From assembly GCF_030272615.1 (NCBI RefSeq), contig NC_081409.1:872875927-872939926 (forward strand): a DNA stretch of 64,000 bases, given 5' to 3'. The translations under genes and the position numbers were made by a program. The notes beneath the pieces are model-generated. The model did no database searches and had not been told where the DNA came from. It saw only the letters and a program-made list of their open reading frames with translations. This DNA comes from Cryptomeria japonica. Taxonomy: Eukaryota; Streptophyta; Pinopsida; Cupressales; Cupressaceae. Below are positions 10,759 to 22,825 of this stretch, in pieces (positions within the stretch are counted from its first letter, which is position 1; every line of letters begins with the position of its first letter).

Positions 10759-11931
10759 TCATTTTGCTAATCGTCCTATCAATGTTGCCTTGCTGAGCAA
10801 AATCTTCAATGGGTTGATTTTAGCTATCAACTTGATGGAGTGAGATAGTAGATAGTGTCTCAATTTTTGAGAAGCAAAAACTACTGCCAAGCACGCTTTT
10901 TTTGTTGGGGAATAGTTGAGCTCGTATCCCACTAATGTTCTACTGATGTAGTAGATGGCCCGCTCTTTTCCTTCATTATCCTGTTGTGTGAGCATAACTC
11001 TTAATGATACTTCAGTGGCCGACACATAGAGGAATAACAACTTTCCTAGAATTGGTGACATTAGAACGGGTGGTTGTATGAGGTATGTCTTGATCTTGTT
11101 GAATGCGTCCTCACATTGATTGTGCCATTTGAAATGAGCATTTTTATGCAATAGATGAGTAAATGGTTGATATTTATCTACTAGTTGAGCCATAAATCTT
11201 CTAATTGACCGAAGTCTTCCTTGGAGTGATTTGAGCTGACTAATAATCTTGGGAGATGCCATTTCCATGATTTCTTTGACCTTAGCTGGATCCACGTCGA
11301 TACCTCTAGCTGAAACAATGTATCCCAATAGCTTTCCTGAAGTGACACCAAAGGAACATTTCTTAGGATTTAGCTGTAGCTTGTGTGATTTGGCCAAGAT
11401 TTCATCCACATAGTCTTCCATGAATGTATGCATCATGTCATGAAATATCATTGTCATAGCTCTCTGATATGTCGCACTTGCGTTCTTTAGTCCAAAAGGC
11501 ATGACGTTCCAGCAGAAAGTACCCCATGAACATGTGAAAGTTGTCTTCTCTTGATCTTCAGGTGCTACTTTAATCTGATTGTATCCAGAGAAAGCATCCA
11601 TGAGAGAGAACATGGAGTGTCCAGCTGTTAAATCTACAATGATGTCAATGTTAGGCAAAGGAAAGTCATCCTTTGGACATGTGTTATTAAGATCTATGAA
11701 GTTTGTGCATACTTTGATACTTTTGTCTACCTTTGAAATAGGAATGATATTTGATACCCATTGAGGATATGCTATAGGTCTGATGTATCCTACATCTAGT
11801 AATTTCTTTAGTTTTGCTTTGACCAGGAGGGCAATATGTGGATGTATCTTTCTTAATTTCTGTTTGACTAGTTTGGCTCTTGCATTGACATTTAAGTGAT
11901 GCATAATAAGCTCTGGATCCAATCCTGGCAT
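10759..11931 (-). pseudogene. Gypsy-1 reverse transcriptase / RNase H segment
   Basis: An open stretch of 390 codons. It begins at the MPGLDPELIMHH segment that also opens the Gypsy-2 RT region, then has TNFIDLNNTCPKDDFPLPNID, FSLMDAFSGYNQI, WNVMPFGLKNASATYQ and YVDEILAKS. The catalytic YVDD has become YVDE. The next residues jump straight to the LNPKKCSFG segment, skipping about 25 residues present in Gypsy-2. The RT-linked RNase H follows (LFLYVSATEVSLRVMLTQ). Polymerase activity is not expected. Confidence 0.9.
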
Positions 11932-13140
11932 GTCTGCATGTGACTAGGCGAAATTGATTTGCCATCATTTAAAGAATTCCATATATTTTTTCCTTTCTTC
12001 TTCTGACAGAGAAGTTGTTGGATGTAAGATCTTCGGTTGCTCTGTTGTCCCAATGTTAACTGCTTCTATTGGTTGGATCAAAATTAATGACCTTTCTTGA
12101 TAGTACTCAAGTAAAATGTAAAATCTCCCATCTTCCGACACCTCGAGGAGGTTTTCACCGTTAGATGCATCTTTTCTTTGTACATTTTCCTAATCTAATA
12201 TTGCCAAGAAATGGTTTTCAGCATTAGACTTGATATTGTTTTCTTTATTTTTCTTTTTGCGACTAGGAGATTTGGCACCCACTTGACTGGAAGATGCGTT
12301 GCTGAAATTCCTGGTGGAAGTTGTTGTGGGTTCGATTGCATTAAGGTATATGGATATGGCATGGTCATTCGGAAAGGTATCAATGGCAGTATGTCCTTCA
12401 TTTTCCCAATCAATAAGTTTGGGGTGGATTAAAGGTAGGGGGTCATTAGGTTGAGATGTTTTGAGATTATTTAGGGTCATGATTGAGCTATCAAAGTTTG
12501 CGATATGTATGTCAATGTCTAGAATGGTACCCTCATCAGAATGACCTCAAACAAGAAGTTCTTGATCGTCCTCAATTATGTCCAAGTCAGCCGAATGTGA
12601 TTCTAATTCAAGTGAACTAGTTCCTAACATTTGCCCTGCATACGTGTGAACTACATCGACTCCTACACCTTCTTCAAACAAATTTTCTTCAGCTGATTCT
12701 TCAAAATGATAGGAATCCCATTCCCATTCATTAGAATTTGTATCACTTGCAGCCTGCAATCTACATATTTGTTCATATAGCATTTCTTTTGCTCTTCTAG
12801 CTATATCTTTTCTTCTTTCATATTCAACTTCTTCTAGATTGAGATTGAGTTCTGTCAACTTTTCTATCAGCTCTCCTTAATTAGTACTAGGTTCATGCTT
12901 ATTTTGATTGAGATTTAATGTTGTTTTTCTTGCTGATTAAGATTTAATGTTTGTTTGTGCTTGTTGCTTTGCAGATCCTTCTTCCCTTTCAATTCCAAGT
13001 TGTTCTTGTCTATTTTCATATTCCTCTTGGTGCTAGTTAGAGGATGTGTTCTTTGGTAGAGTAACTTGTCCGTACCCTAAGCCTATTTTGTCTTTAGCCT
13101 ACTGAGTATGAGGTTGGATAGGTTCTGAGATGCCTTCTTG

Positions 13141-13353
13141 TCATTTTCCTACTAGACCTATTCCAGTGTATCCCATTTTTTGAAGAATGTTAAATCCTTT
13201 TCCATACTTTTTAGTGGGTATTCTGACATTGTTGACCTTTTGTTGAACTTCTTCATCTTTGTGTAGCCACTGTAGCACATCTTTGTCTTCTATCTCCTCT
13301 GATAAGGTTCTAGCACTAATGAATGCTCCATCAAATATCACAAGATGTTTCAC
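13141..13353 (-). pseudogene. Gypsy-1 G-patch-like segment
   Basis: YGKGFNILQKMGYTGIGLVG, followed after one stop by a KxxIGLGY-like stretch near 13070. This matches the Gypsy-2 G-patch-like domain in place and order (between protease and RT). G-patch domains are short glycine-rich nucleic-acid- or helicase-binding modules, known next to the protease in betaretroviruses. Confidence 0.6.
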
Positions 13354-14257
13354 AATTAGCTATTGTTTAGAGTTTGATGGTTTTCTAAAGGATTTAGGAG
13401 AGAGTGGTAATTGTGACATTGAATATTCTCTGTTCCCTCAATCTCTTAGCTGCATTTGTTTTTCCATACTTGATTAAATAGAGGCAAATGATTGTTCCTT
13501 GGATTGTGTGTTCGAAGATGATGCCTCCCTATTATGAGGAACAATGACTTCTTGAACCATTTTTTGATTGCTGCAGTATTGAAAAGGATTTGAATCTGCA
13601 GAGATCGTGATTTCTTGTCCATTGTAGGGAAATTTGACACACTGATGATATGTTGATGGGACAACTTGCTAGTCATGTATCCATGGTCTCCCCAGGAGTA
13701 TATTATATGATAAGTCCAAGTCTAGAACTTGGCATGCTGTGTCTTTCTGTAAAGGTCCCACCCTGATGGGTAGTATCACAATTCCCTTGGAGGAATGTTC
13801 TTCATCATAGGATTTTATGGTGATCCTTTTCCAGACATCAACTGCATCTTCTAAATATCCTAAGACACGAACAAGACTTAATGAACAAATATTTAGGCCA
13901 GCTCCACCGTCTATTAGAACATGTTTAACTCATGTTTTGTGAATGAGGACTTCAATATGTAAAGGAGCGTTGTGGGGATGTTGCAAGGACATGTCATCTT
14001 CTTCAGTAAATGATAAGTAGTGAGGGGTTGTGAGGTGTCCCACCATGGTTTGGAATTGATCTATATCAAGATCTATGGATACTGCAAGTATCGATTAATG
14101 ATTTTTCTAGAATTTCTTTGTGTGCAGGTGAAAGCTTTAAAAGTTCTAAGATAGATATTTGTGCGGGTGTTTTCTATAATTGATCCACTAGATTGTAATG
14201 TTTGGTAGTGGATGAAGTGTTAGTTCTGGGACCCGACAAAACCACTTTGTCTTTGCT

Positions 14258-15046
14258 TCATGTGATAACATGAGCGGGTTCTTGATGTTGTTGCTCTTTA
14301 ACCACGATCACATTTACCACATTGTCATATGTATGAGCATAATTTACCTTTGCTTTACCTTTACCATATTGCCCTGTTGATGATTCACCCTTCTCATAGT
14401 TAGGAAGCGGAGTTTTGAAAGTTGTATGAGATTCGTTTGTTGTATGTCCATCAATAGTTATTATTCCATTATCGATCAAATCTTGGATGACATGTTTTAA
14501 TCTTTGACATGTATCTATTTGGTGTCCTTTGTTTTGATGGAAATCACAATAATGGTTGTCATTCCACCAAGAAGGTTTTACCTTGGGTTCAAAGTTTCTT
14601 TCTTCTTGTAAAGTAATCAATTTGTTTGCGATAAGCATTTTTAATGCAGATCCAAGGGGTTCATCAATGTTTGTAAATTGCCTTTGAAAGAAATTTTTAA
14701 TAGTTGCTTTTTGGGGAATGTTGTTTTCCTGAGCTACTACTGAGTGATTGGATAAATTAAAAACCGGTTGTTTTGGTTTCACATTGTTGCTATCCACTAT
14801 CCCATCATTGACGACATTATGATTACTATTCCAAAACTTTGGCTTATCATTGTGATTGTTGTTGTTAGTGTTGTTAGGAGGGTGAACTCCTTCTTTGAAT
14901 ATTTTCAACTCACCTTTCTTTATCATGGTTTCCTCCATTTTGATTCCATTATCAATCATTTTTGAAAAACTTTGATTTCCTTGCATTTTTAAGTAATAAA
15001 TCATTTGATCATTTAAGTTGTCAATGAATATGTCCATTTTTTTCAT
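14258..15046 (-). pseudogene. Gypsy-1 gag C-terminal part
   Basis: 262 codons open, containing an Asn-rich stretch, a WWNDNHYCDFHQNKGHQ segment with the C-x2-H-x4-H-x4-C knuckle, then QRLKHVIQDLIDNG. The same WW(K/N)D…C.FH…GH…C…L…IQDLID arrangement occurs in the Gypsy-2 gag at residues 455-490. Confidence 0.85.
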
Positions 15047-15571
15047 ACTCTGGCACTGTATGAGGATACCGCGAAGCTAACCATCTCCATTGTTGTAAAA
15101 ATGTCATGAAAGGTTCTCCACTCTTTTGTTTGGCGTTACATAGGTCTAGCATTGTTACTTTATGTTGGATGTTATAAGAGTATTATGAAAAAAAATTATC
15201 CACCAATTATGAGAATGATCTGATTCCAGGTGTAAGTTTGGAGAACCATTCCATAGCTAGTCCAGTTAAGCTTTTTGGAAATAATCTCATCAAGTAGGTA
15301 TCCTCATGTTCAAACTCCATACTCATTGTCCAAAATTCTTGTATATGATCTTGGGGGTCAGTGCTTCCATCATATTTTTCATATCTGGAGTTTCAAAACC
15401 TATAGGAATTTGTCTCATGTTTAGGTTTCTGTCAAATGGATAAGGACAAATTTCTTGAAGTGAGTATCTTCTAACATTTCCTCTTTGCATATCTTGAATT
15501 TGTGTTTGCAATGTTTGTATTTGTTGTGTGATAGTTGTGATAGGATTGTCAACATGATTTGTTCTTGCATG

Positions 15572-16068
15572 ACAGTTAGACAAGTGAAAGAGTTGCATTT
15601 TTTACAATCAAGAAGTTTCATTTGTAATGAAAAGATTTATAGGCCTCTGTTTCGTACATAGGCCCCCCATATTAGACGTCAATAATAATAATGTAGCTTT
15701 TGATGGACTCATAGATTCTTACAATTGAAAACATTAGATTTATAAATAATATTGATTATTATAATAATAATAATAATTTAGATCCATTACATGGAGATTT
15801 TTCAATAATAATAATAATGAGAGAAAGTGTTACAAATAGTAAAATATGTTATATAGTTTGCATCGTTTCAATGAGTATATATTGACATCATTATACTTTC
15901 TCAAACTAGTGTAACAAAAACAAATGAATTGGAACAACTTACAAGATGAAAGAAGAAGAATTTAGCTAAAGGTGGATTTGATAGGAAAGAAGACTAGCTT
16001 ATGTTGGAAGACAAACATGAGAGTATAAAAAATAAATGACAAAATTTTAATTAAGCTTACAAACATCT
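15572..16068 (-). pseudogene. RLK-A 3' flank (3' UTR side)
   Basis: Similar to the DNA just past the stop codon of RLK-C (50640-50871) and to 57560-58110 and 63346-63839. Shared words include TGAATTGGAACAACTTACAAG and GACAAAC(A/T)TGAGA, in the same order and orientation. It is separated from the RLK-A coding part by Copia-1 and abuts the broken end of Gypsy-1 on its left. Confidence 0.8.
16064..16068. other. Left target-site duplication of Copia-1 (CATCT)
   Basis: CATCT directly precedes the element and recurs at 20246-20250 directly after it. Confidence 0.9.
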
Positions 16069-16475
16069 CGAAAGGAAGCCTAAGTGCGGGATAACACTTA
16101 CAAATGCTAAATCTAATAGGAGAGGTGATGCAGAAATTTCTTACAAACTTTTAAACAATTGCAAATTATAGAAACACGTATAAAATCAAATTTAACAAAT
16201 GAAACCACAACACCAAATTTACATGGGAAAAGCCTTTCGGAAAAAAACCCACACTCCAAAAGCTAGACTCCATTGTATTTTTCACCAACAACAATGGTTA
16301 CAATACAATGCATAGAGCCAATGCTCTTTAGGAGTCGCTACAACAAAGATCTCAAGAATAAGTCCAACAATATAAAAACCCTTCAACTTGTCTCACAAAA
16401 TCTTCAATCTCTCATCAACTTCACCTTTCCATCTTATACCATATCACAAACAAAATGAAATTGTACATCAATATG
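16069..16475 (-). mobile_element. 3' LTR (shortened) of Copia-1
   Basis: 407 bp align with 19683-20090 of the other LTR. At 16475 the match stops and the sequence continues as RNase H coding sequence (minus strand ARTKHIDVQFHFV). The first 155 bp of the 563-bp 5' LTR are absent here. Confidence 0.8.
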
Positions 16476-19400
16476 CTTTGTTCTGGCATGGAAAGTAGGA
16501 TTCTTAGCTAAGCTAATGGCACTCTAGATATCACAACAAATTGTAATTTGTCCTGTATCAAAACCAATATCAGATCACAATATTTTAAGCCAAATGACTT
16601 CCTTACAAGCATGAGCAACTTTCATGTACTCTGCTTATGTCACAGACAAAGCGTCTACAACTTACCGCTTACTCATCAAACTGATAGCACCACCAAACAT
16701 CATGATAACATATCCACTGGTGGATCTCTTGCTATCAATTTCACCTGCCCAATCCAAATCCACAAACCCATGAATACAAACTGAATGTCGGGGTCCATTA
16801 GGATACCCATGAAAACATAGGGAATACTTAGAAGTACCTCGTAAATACGTAGAAACTTTGTTTACCGCATCCCAATGTACTCATACAGGATTAACCATAA
16901 ACTGACTCAGGACTCCCAATTCTTGGGAAATGTTTGGCCTAGTATAGACCATGACATACATTAAACTACCTACAACACTTGCAATATGGTACTCTGGTCA
17001 TGTCATTTATCTCATCAAGATATTTTGGACAATCCTCAACTAATAGATTCATTCCTTGCAAAAAAGGAACTACTAAGGATTTGCAAGTTGACATGCTGAA
17101 TCTCTCCAACATTGAGTTCACATAATTTATTTGGCTTAATCAAAGCTTTCTGCTAGCTCTATCTCTTCTGATCTCCATCCCCACAATATACCTCACTGCA
17201 CCTAAATCTTTCATATCAAACTGTGCTGACAACTGAAATTTCAAATCTGAAATCATATTACCATCCCCAAAAAACAACATATCATCTACATAGAATGCAA
17301 TAATGAGAATGTGACCATTTTCAGTTTTAAAATACACACAATGGGCATATTTAAATCTCTGAAATCCCAAACTCAACACATAGGTGTTAGACTTCTAGTA
17401 CCACATCCTAGGAGACTGTTTCAAACCATACATAGATTTCTTCAACTTGCATACTAGATGTTTTTTACCTTCAACCACAAAATGCTCAGGCTGTGACATA
17501 TAAATTTCTTCACATTTATTTGCTCAATTTCTAAATCATAGGCTGCTGCAAGTGATAACAAAAAACAAATGGATGTTAGCTTTGCTACAAGAGAGAAAAT
17601 ATCACCAAGGTCAATTCCCTCCTCCTATTAATACCCCTTTGTGACCAGCTGTGCCTTATGCTTTTCAACACTGCCATCAAAACCCAACTTCTTCTTGAAC
17701 ACCCATTTACGACCAATGGGTTTATGTCCATCAGGCAAAGGTACTAGATCCCAAGTATCATTTTTCTTCAATGAAGCTATCTCTTCATCCATGAATCTAC
17801 ATCATCCATACCCATAGCCTCTGTAGCAATCCTAGGCTCATTAGTATTAACAATCAAGGAAAAAACACAATTTGAGTCCAACAAAGAATAACTAAACCTG
17901 TTTGGTGAATAACCAAATATATCCAGTTATCGCCTATCACACATATAGCTCCTCAATAGTTGAGGTTGAGGTTCTTCATCTTCTTCAGAATGTTTGGAGC
18001 TTCCAAACCTTTCCTCGTTATGAAGTCCACTAGGGGTGTGTACTTTATCTCTTGTCAGAGTAAGTGGAGCTTGAACTACCTCCTTCTTTTCCTTTTTTTC
18101 TAGCTGCAATAATACATTGGAAGGTTTCATCTCTTTGAAAATTACAACTCTACTAGAGAGAACCTTCTGGGCCATTGGATCCCAAAGATTGTACCCTTTC
18201 ACACTGACACCATAGCCGATGAAGATACATTTAACTGCTTTGTTTTCCAACTTAGGCCTCTTCTCACTTGGCACATGTGCATATGCCATGCAACCAAAAA
18301 CTCTAAGATGCCTTAATGGAGGATTTTTACTAGACCATGCCTCCATGGGTGTCTTATTAACAACATCTAATGTAGATCTGTTGATCAGATAACATGTAGT
18401 GGCTACAACTTCAACCCAAAACTTCTACTCAAGGCCAACTTCAACGCCTTGTTCATTCTCTTTGCAACTCCATTCTGCTAAGGGGTGTATGGAGTTGTCT
18501 TATGTCTTTTAATCCCATGCTCTTTATAAAATCTATAGAACAAAACTCACCACCCTTGTCAGTTCTCAAACATTTAATCTTCCTATCAGTTGGATTTTCA
18601 ACCAAGGATTAAAACTCCTTAAACCAACTAAAGACTTCAACCTTACTCTTGAGGAAATAAAAAAATATCCTCCTACTGTAATCATCTATAAAAGATACAA
18701 AGTATACATATTTTGATAATGAAGGAACATTTACAGGACCAAACACATTTGCATGAATGTAATCCAACACCCCAGAAGACTTTTGAGAACTTTTATAAAA
18801 TTGCACACGGTTTTGTTTGCCAAAGATATAATGTTCACAGAAGTCGAACTCGAGATTACAATCATCAAGGTCTTAAAAAAGGCTCTTATTTTTCAAGGCT
18901 CATAAGCCCTTTTCACCTATGTGGCCAACTCTTTGGTGCGATAACATCATCTTCTCTGCAAGAAGCTTCATTTCCAAAGAATGAGAACCCTTAGGAACCC
19001 AAAAGGCACGACCATCAGAAGTAGATGCAATAGATTTCTTCACTGCTTTATCCAGCGATGAGGATGAAGAATCTAAATATTTCCTCTTCTTCAACTTATT
19101 AAAAGAACTATTGCACTGGACAATGTAGTCATCTAACTTGAACAAGGTTCCTATCCAAACTCCTCTACCAAAACCATAGCTCCTCTAGTCATCTTATGTC
19201 CTTCACTCGAGAAGACAACTTGCACACCCACATTATTCAATTTACTCACTGAAAGGAGGTTTCGTTCCAAATCAGGGATATGCAGCACACCATCAATTCC
19301 TTTCACTCTACCATCGGGGAATTTAATTCAGATTCTTCCACGACCAACTATTTCCAGATGAGAATCATCACCGAGGTACACCTTTCCACCATCAAATTAT

Positions 19401-19668
19401 TCATATTTCAAGAACCAATCTCTATGTGAGGTCATGTGAAAAGATGCCCCAGAATCTATTAACCATATATCTTTAGATGCCTGGGTTTCCAAAGCTACAA
19501 CCAATGCTTCACCAAAATAATCATTCTCCATCTCAATCCTTCTAGATGTGCTCTCCATCTTTTTTCTGCAATAGGATATAAAGAAAATCACTTTTGTAAA
19601 ACTCCCACTAAAACTAAATCAGTACAAAAAACCCAACAATCCCCACAAATGAGATCAAAGGTTATCAA
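16476..19668 (-). pseudogene. Copia-1 pol, broken
   Basis: Domains in minus order: protease with LIDSGASFHMTS (about 19470-19430); gag-pre-integrase segment with LSHQRVGHIGEKG (about 18930-18900); integrase piece with FVSFIDDYSRR (18806-18609); integrase C-terminus with LRVFGCMAYAHVPSEKRPKL (18346-17927); RT with YVDDMLFFGDG (17379-17140); and an RNase H end with TKHIDV (near 16480). Frames change and stops occur throughout. Protein role by family: replication and integration of the element; not functional here. Confidence 0.85.
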
Positions 19669-19680
19669 GCTTTGATACCA
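19669..19680 (-). other. Primer-binding site of Copia-1
   Basis: Minus strand TGGTATCAAAGC, two bases from the LTR. It matches the initiator tRNA-Met type site (TGGTATCAGAGC) common in plant copia elements, with one difference. Confidence 0.85.
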
Positions 19681-19682
19681 AT

Positions 19683-20245
19683 TGAAAGGAAGCCTAAGTG
19701 CAGAATAACACTTCCAAATGCTAAATCTAACATGAGAGGTGATGCAAAAATTTCTTACAAACTTTTAAACAATTGTAAATTAGAGAAACACATAAAAAAT
19801 CATATTAAACAAATGAAACCACAACACCAGATTTACGTAGGAAATCCCTTTCGGAAAGAAAATCCACACTCCAAAAGCTAGACTCAATTGTATTATCTAG
19901 CAACAACAATGGTTACAATACAATGCACAGAGCCAATGATCTTCAAGAGTAGCTACAATATAGATTTCAAGAATAATTCGAGCAGCACAACAATCCTTCA
20001 ACTTGTCTCACAAAATCTTCAACTTCTCATCTATTTCACCTTTCCATATTCTACCATATTACGAACAAAATGAAATTGTACATCAATATGTTGTGTTATG
20101 TGTTAATTCAGTTTTGAATATTTGTTAATGTTTTATTAGATGTGCATCTGAATCTGTAATTGTTAAAGGGTTTAGAGATTTTTTGCATTCACTTTCTTGA
20201 TAGTTCAGTGTAGGAAGTTGTATTCCGCTACCTGATTTCCTTTCA
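19683..20245 (-). mobile_element. 5' LTR of Copia-1
   Basis: 563 bp, TG…CA on both strands with a 9-bp terminal inverted repeat TGAAAGGAA/TTCCTTTCA. Oddly, its inner 408 bp include a stretch that reads as the end of copia RNase H (minus strand HIDVQFHFVRNMVEYGKVK at about 20089-20033). Confidence 0.85.
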
Positions 20246-21391
20246 CATCTAAAATGAAGAACATTGACTATTAGATACCAATGTTTGTATGGGATTGGTA
20301 TTGCATAGGAGATATGATATGGTAGATGTTAAATCAGAAGTAGGCGCACCTCCAATGAAAGATGTCTTGAGGCTCACCAAGGCATTGGCTACATCTTTCA
20401 TTGGAGGTCACTCTCTTGGCGATTCACCATTGCAAAGCAAAACAACTTGGATAAAAAAAGGAAGACATCTATTGTATTCCATGTTTTAATTCACATCTTT
20501 CAACAACTCACTATCAACAATATCTGCCAATCTGTCTAGAAAATCCAACCTCACCCACTTTCACAAGTTCATGTCTCCCACAGACATGTTATCATTTGGC
20601 CTCTTCCTTCTAACCATCTCTAATATCAAAATTATATAACTATAAATATCTCCCTTGGTAGAAACCCTCCCACCCTATCCATACTATGCAGTCAATTTAA
20701 TCATGAAAATAATTAAAAGCTAATAAAGAAAATGTTAACGGTAATATTAAGATAGCTTAAAAATGTTACTTGGAGCAATATAAGTAATGGATCCTCAGAG
20801 TGCAAATGTTGTTTTACTCAATGAATCTATGAAATTTATAGTAGTTAAACAAAATATACCAAAATTAGTGAAAAGGGCTATCATGTTGGCATCCAGGAGC
20901 ACATTGCTACGTTTTAAATCACATTGATGCACAATTTATAGAGGACAATCATGATGCAAATATTCCATGATATGGGCTACATCTACAACAATGCTCAAAC
21001 ACTCACTTAATCCCAACTTACAAAAGCCTTCAACATCTTTGTCAGGGTGCAAATGTTTTTCCAAGCTCCCATTACATGCAAACTCAAGAACCAAACCTCT
21101 GAAGTTAGGTTAGAAAAATACACTTATTATTTTGATAAGATTATAGTGCCGAATCCTCCCTAACAATTTGCATTCTCTCTTAAAACTCTTAAGAGCTTCT
21201 TCATTTTTAAAATAAAGAGTCTTGATGGCAATGATGTTACCATCCCTCAAGATGCCCCTGTACACAAAGCCAAATTTACCCACTCCAAGCAAGTTTGACT
21301 CATGAAATCAAGATGTAGGAATGACAAGATCTCGACATGAAAATTTTAGATAGCGGAGCCTTTGAAAAATAAATCTTGAGAAATTGACTAG
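20246..21391 (-). pseudogene. RLK-A kinase part (LRR receptor kinase pseudogene)
   Basis: Aligns with RLK-C from the juxtamembrane region to the stop. The N-lobe is open at 21292-21110 (LGVGKFGFVYRG; IAIKTL; RECKLLGRIRH). The catalytic loop near 20935 is damaged: CPLxIVH is interrupted by a TAA and has an extra Gln codon between His and Cys. A degraded copy of the family intron lies around 20670-20770, and the C-lobe exon (about 20670-20250) has further changes. The coding end at 20250 is cut by Copia-1 and the 5' end by Gypsy-2. Ancestral function by family: membrane immune-type receptor kinase. Confidence 0.9.
21387..21391. other. Left target-site duplication of Gypsy-2 (ACTAG)
   Basis: ACTAG at 21387-21391 and again at 36708-36712, directly flanking the two LTRs. 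Confidence 0.95.
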
Positions 21392-22823
21392 TGTAGTCAC
21401 ATAAATTTGTCCAGCTTAATTAAATAAATATTTGCTATTTATTTGATTAAAATTCTACTAGCCATCAGTTAATTAAATTAATATTTAATTAATTCATCCC
21501 CAAACATTCTTCTATTAATTAAATAAATTATTCAATTTATTTTAATTAATTCATTAAATCAAATACAAATCAATTAAATAAATAAAATCTATTTATTTAA
21601 TTAAATTTCCTTTTCCTCTTTTAAATAAATTAAATAAAACATTTATTTAAATCATTATCCCCCCCCCACTTGCATTTTCCTACAAATGCAACTTGCACAC
21701 ATTTTGAAATAAATGAATTTTTATTTTAATAAAATCCTATTTTCCCTCACCCACCAAATCCACTTGCAAAATCTAATCCCCTTCTAGATTCTTCTAACCC
21801 CTTCCTAATTAGCCTAATCCATCCCCTAAATATTGTCACATTCCTAAGCAAAATGGAGTCACTTCTCAAAGACCCCAAAGTCTTTGATAACCATTAAAGG
21901 TTTTCAACCTTCAACCACTTAAATCCTCAAAGTCTTTGATAGCCATTGAAGGCTTCCAACTTTCAACCACTTAATCCCCAAAGTCTCCAATAACCATTAA
22001 TGGTTAATTCAACCCTCCCACACGGTTAAAACATTTGTTTTGACTCAACCTCTACCCAACCCAAGGGTCTCATCAAGCATTTAATGCTTTTGACCATGAT
22101 TATCTCTTAATCATTTGCACAAAGGTTTATCCTTGGATTAACTCCTAATCCAGTGGGTAATCCTAATTTAGACTTGACCCTTAGCCTTTAGATAACCATG
22201 AGGCCTTCTCAGGCCTTTAATGCCTCCAACCTCTTTTCTCAACCCAATCCTGTCTTGACACTTGTCACTATTTCATAGGTGCAAATTGTGCACATGGATC
22301 CCCAACTTTCAAGCTTGACCCTTGATTAAACCTTTTAATCCTGGCCATCCATTGCTCCATTTTTCCTATAAATAGAGCCCATTCCTTCATAAACCAGATC
22401 CTGAAAACTTGTAAGCATTTAGACTATAGCCATTTTAGAGAGCATTTAGCATAGCATAACTAAATCTTGTCTTTTTGGTTAAAATATATCATTTTAGCAT
22501 AAAATAGCTTTTCATTTCATGTTTGGAGCTATACTACAATCTCAATCCTCCATAAGCATCCATAGTGCAAAAAGCTGCTGAGAGCTACACTATTTTGGAA
22601 CTTGGAGAGGAGAGGAACAAGGGAGAAAGGAGCTAATATCATGTTAAGAGATAGTTGGAGCTATCTCATTGTCTTACTTCTTTAGTTAGATTCATTAGCA
22701 TGTTTTTAGTGTCTCCTTTGGAATGCCTTCATAGATTTAGTTTTTGATTGACTAACTCTAACGTCTTGTGTGTTTTGTGTTGTTTGATCAAGAACTAACA
22801 TTTTGCCATTTAGGAGGGCATCA
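21392..22823 (+). mobile_element. 5' LTR of Gypsy-2
   Basis: TGTAGTCAC…GGCATCA, 1,432 bp, the same length as the 3' LTR. TATAAATAG at 22367-22375 gives a likely promoter for the genomic RNA. A C9 run lies at 21659-21667, and AT-rich TTAATTAAATAAA words fill the first 250 bp. Confidence 0.97.
22367..22375 (+). promoter_or_regulatory. TATA box of the Gypsy-2 5' LTR
   Basis: CCTATAAATAGAGCC is a good plant TATA context. The same sequence is at 36251-36259 in the 3' LTR. Transcription would start roughly 25-35 bp downstream (inference). Confidence 0.7.
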
Positions 22824-22825
22824 TT

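Larger units (their letters stand above)
6685..15575 (-). mobile_element. Gypsy-1: 5'-truncated Ty3/gypsy Tat-lineage retrotransposon
   Basis: In minus-strand order: gag, protease, G-patch-like segment, acidic linker, RT-RNase H, second RNase H, integrase, polypurine tract, 3' LTR. The second RNase H after the RT-linked one marks the Tat lineage. There is no 5' LTR, leader or gag N-terminus: gag sequence stops at about 15575, where RLK 3'-flank sequence (also at 63346) begins. The element is dead, with many stops and frameshifts. Confidence 0.9.
8848..15598 (-). pseudogene. Gypsy-1 gag-pol polyprotein, broken
   Basis: Colinear with the Gypsy-2 polyprotein. Gag occupies about 15598-14000, with a frameshift near 15330 and a zinc knuckle C-x2-H-x4-H-x4-C at about 14555-14510. 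The protease has LIDGGAG at about 13925-13895. A G-patch-like segment lies at 13260-13140 (YGKGFNILQKMGY). An acidic linker with NEWEWDS lies at 12860-12190, followed by RT with fused RNase H (11931 to about 10600), a second RNase H (about 10620-10210), and integrase (about 9900 to 8848) ending at a TGA at 8850-8848. It is defective: multiple stops, YVDD replaced by YVDE, and about 25 residues missing just after it. It has no start because the 5' end is lost. Confidence 0.9.
16069..20245 (-). mobile_element. Copia-1: gag-less Ty1/copia retrotransposon inserted at the RLK-A stop codon
   Basis: 4177 bp between CATCT target duplications. The ends are TGAAAGGAA…TTCCTTTCA (the left end reads CGAAAGG, a decayed TG). 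In minus order: 5' LTR 20245-19683, primer site 19680-19669, protease, integrase, RT, RNase H, 3' LTR-like sequence 16475-16069. The usual gag (about 250-300 codons) is missing: only about 80-190 bp separate primer site and protease. The LTRs differ at roughly one base in ten by eye, so it is old. Confidence 0.9.
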
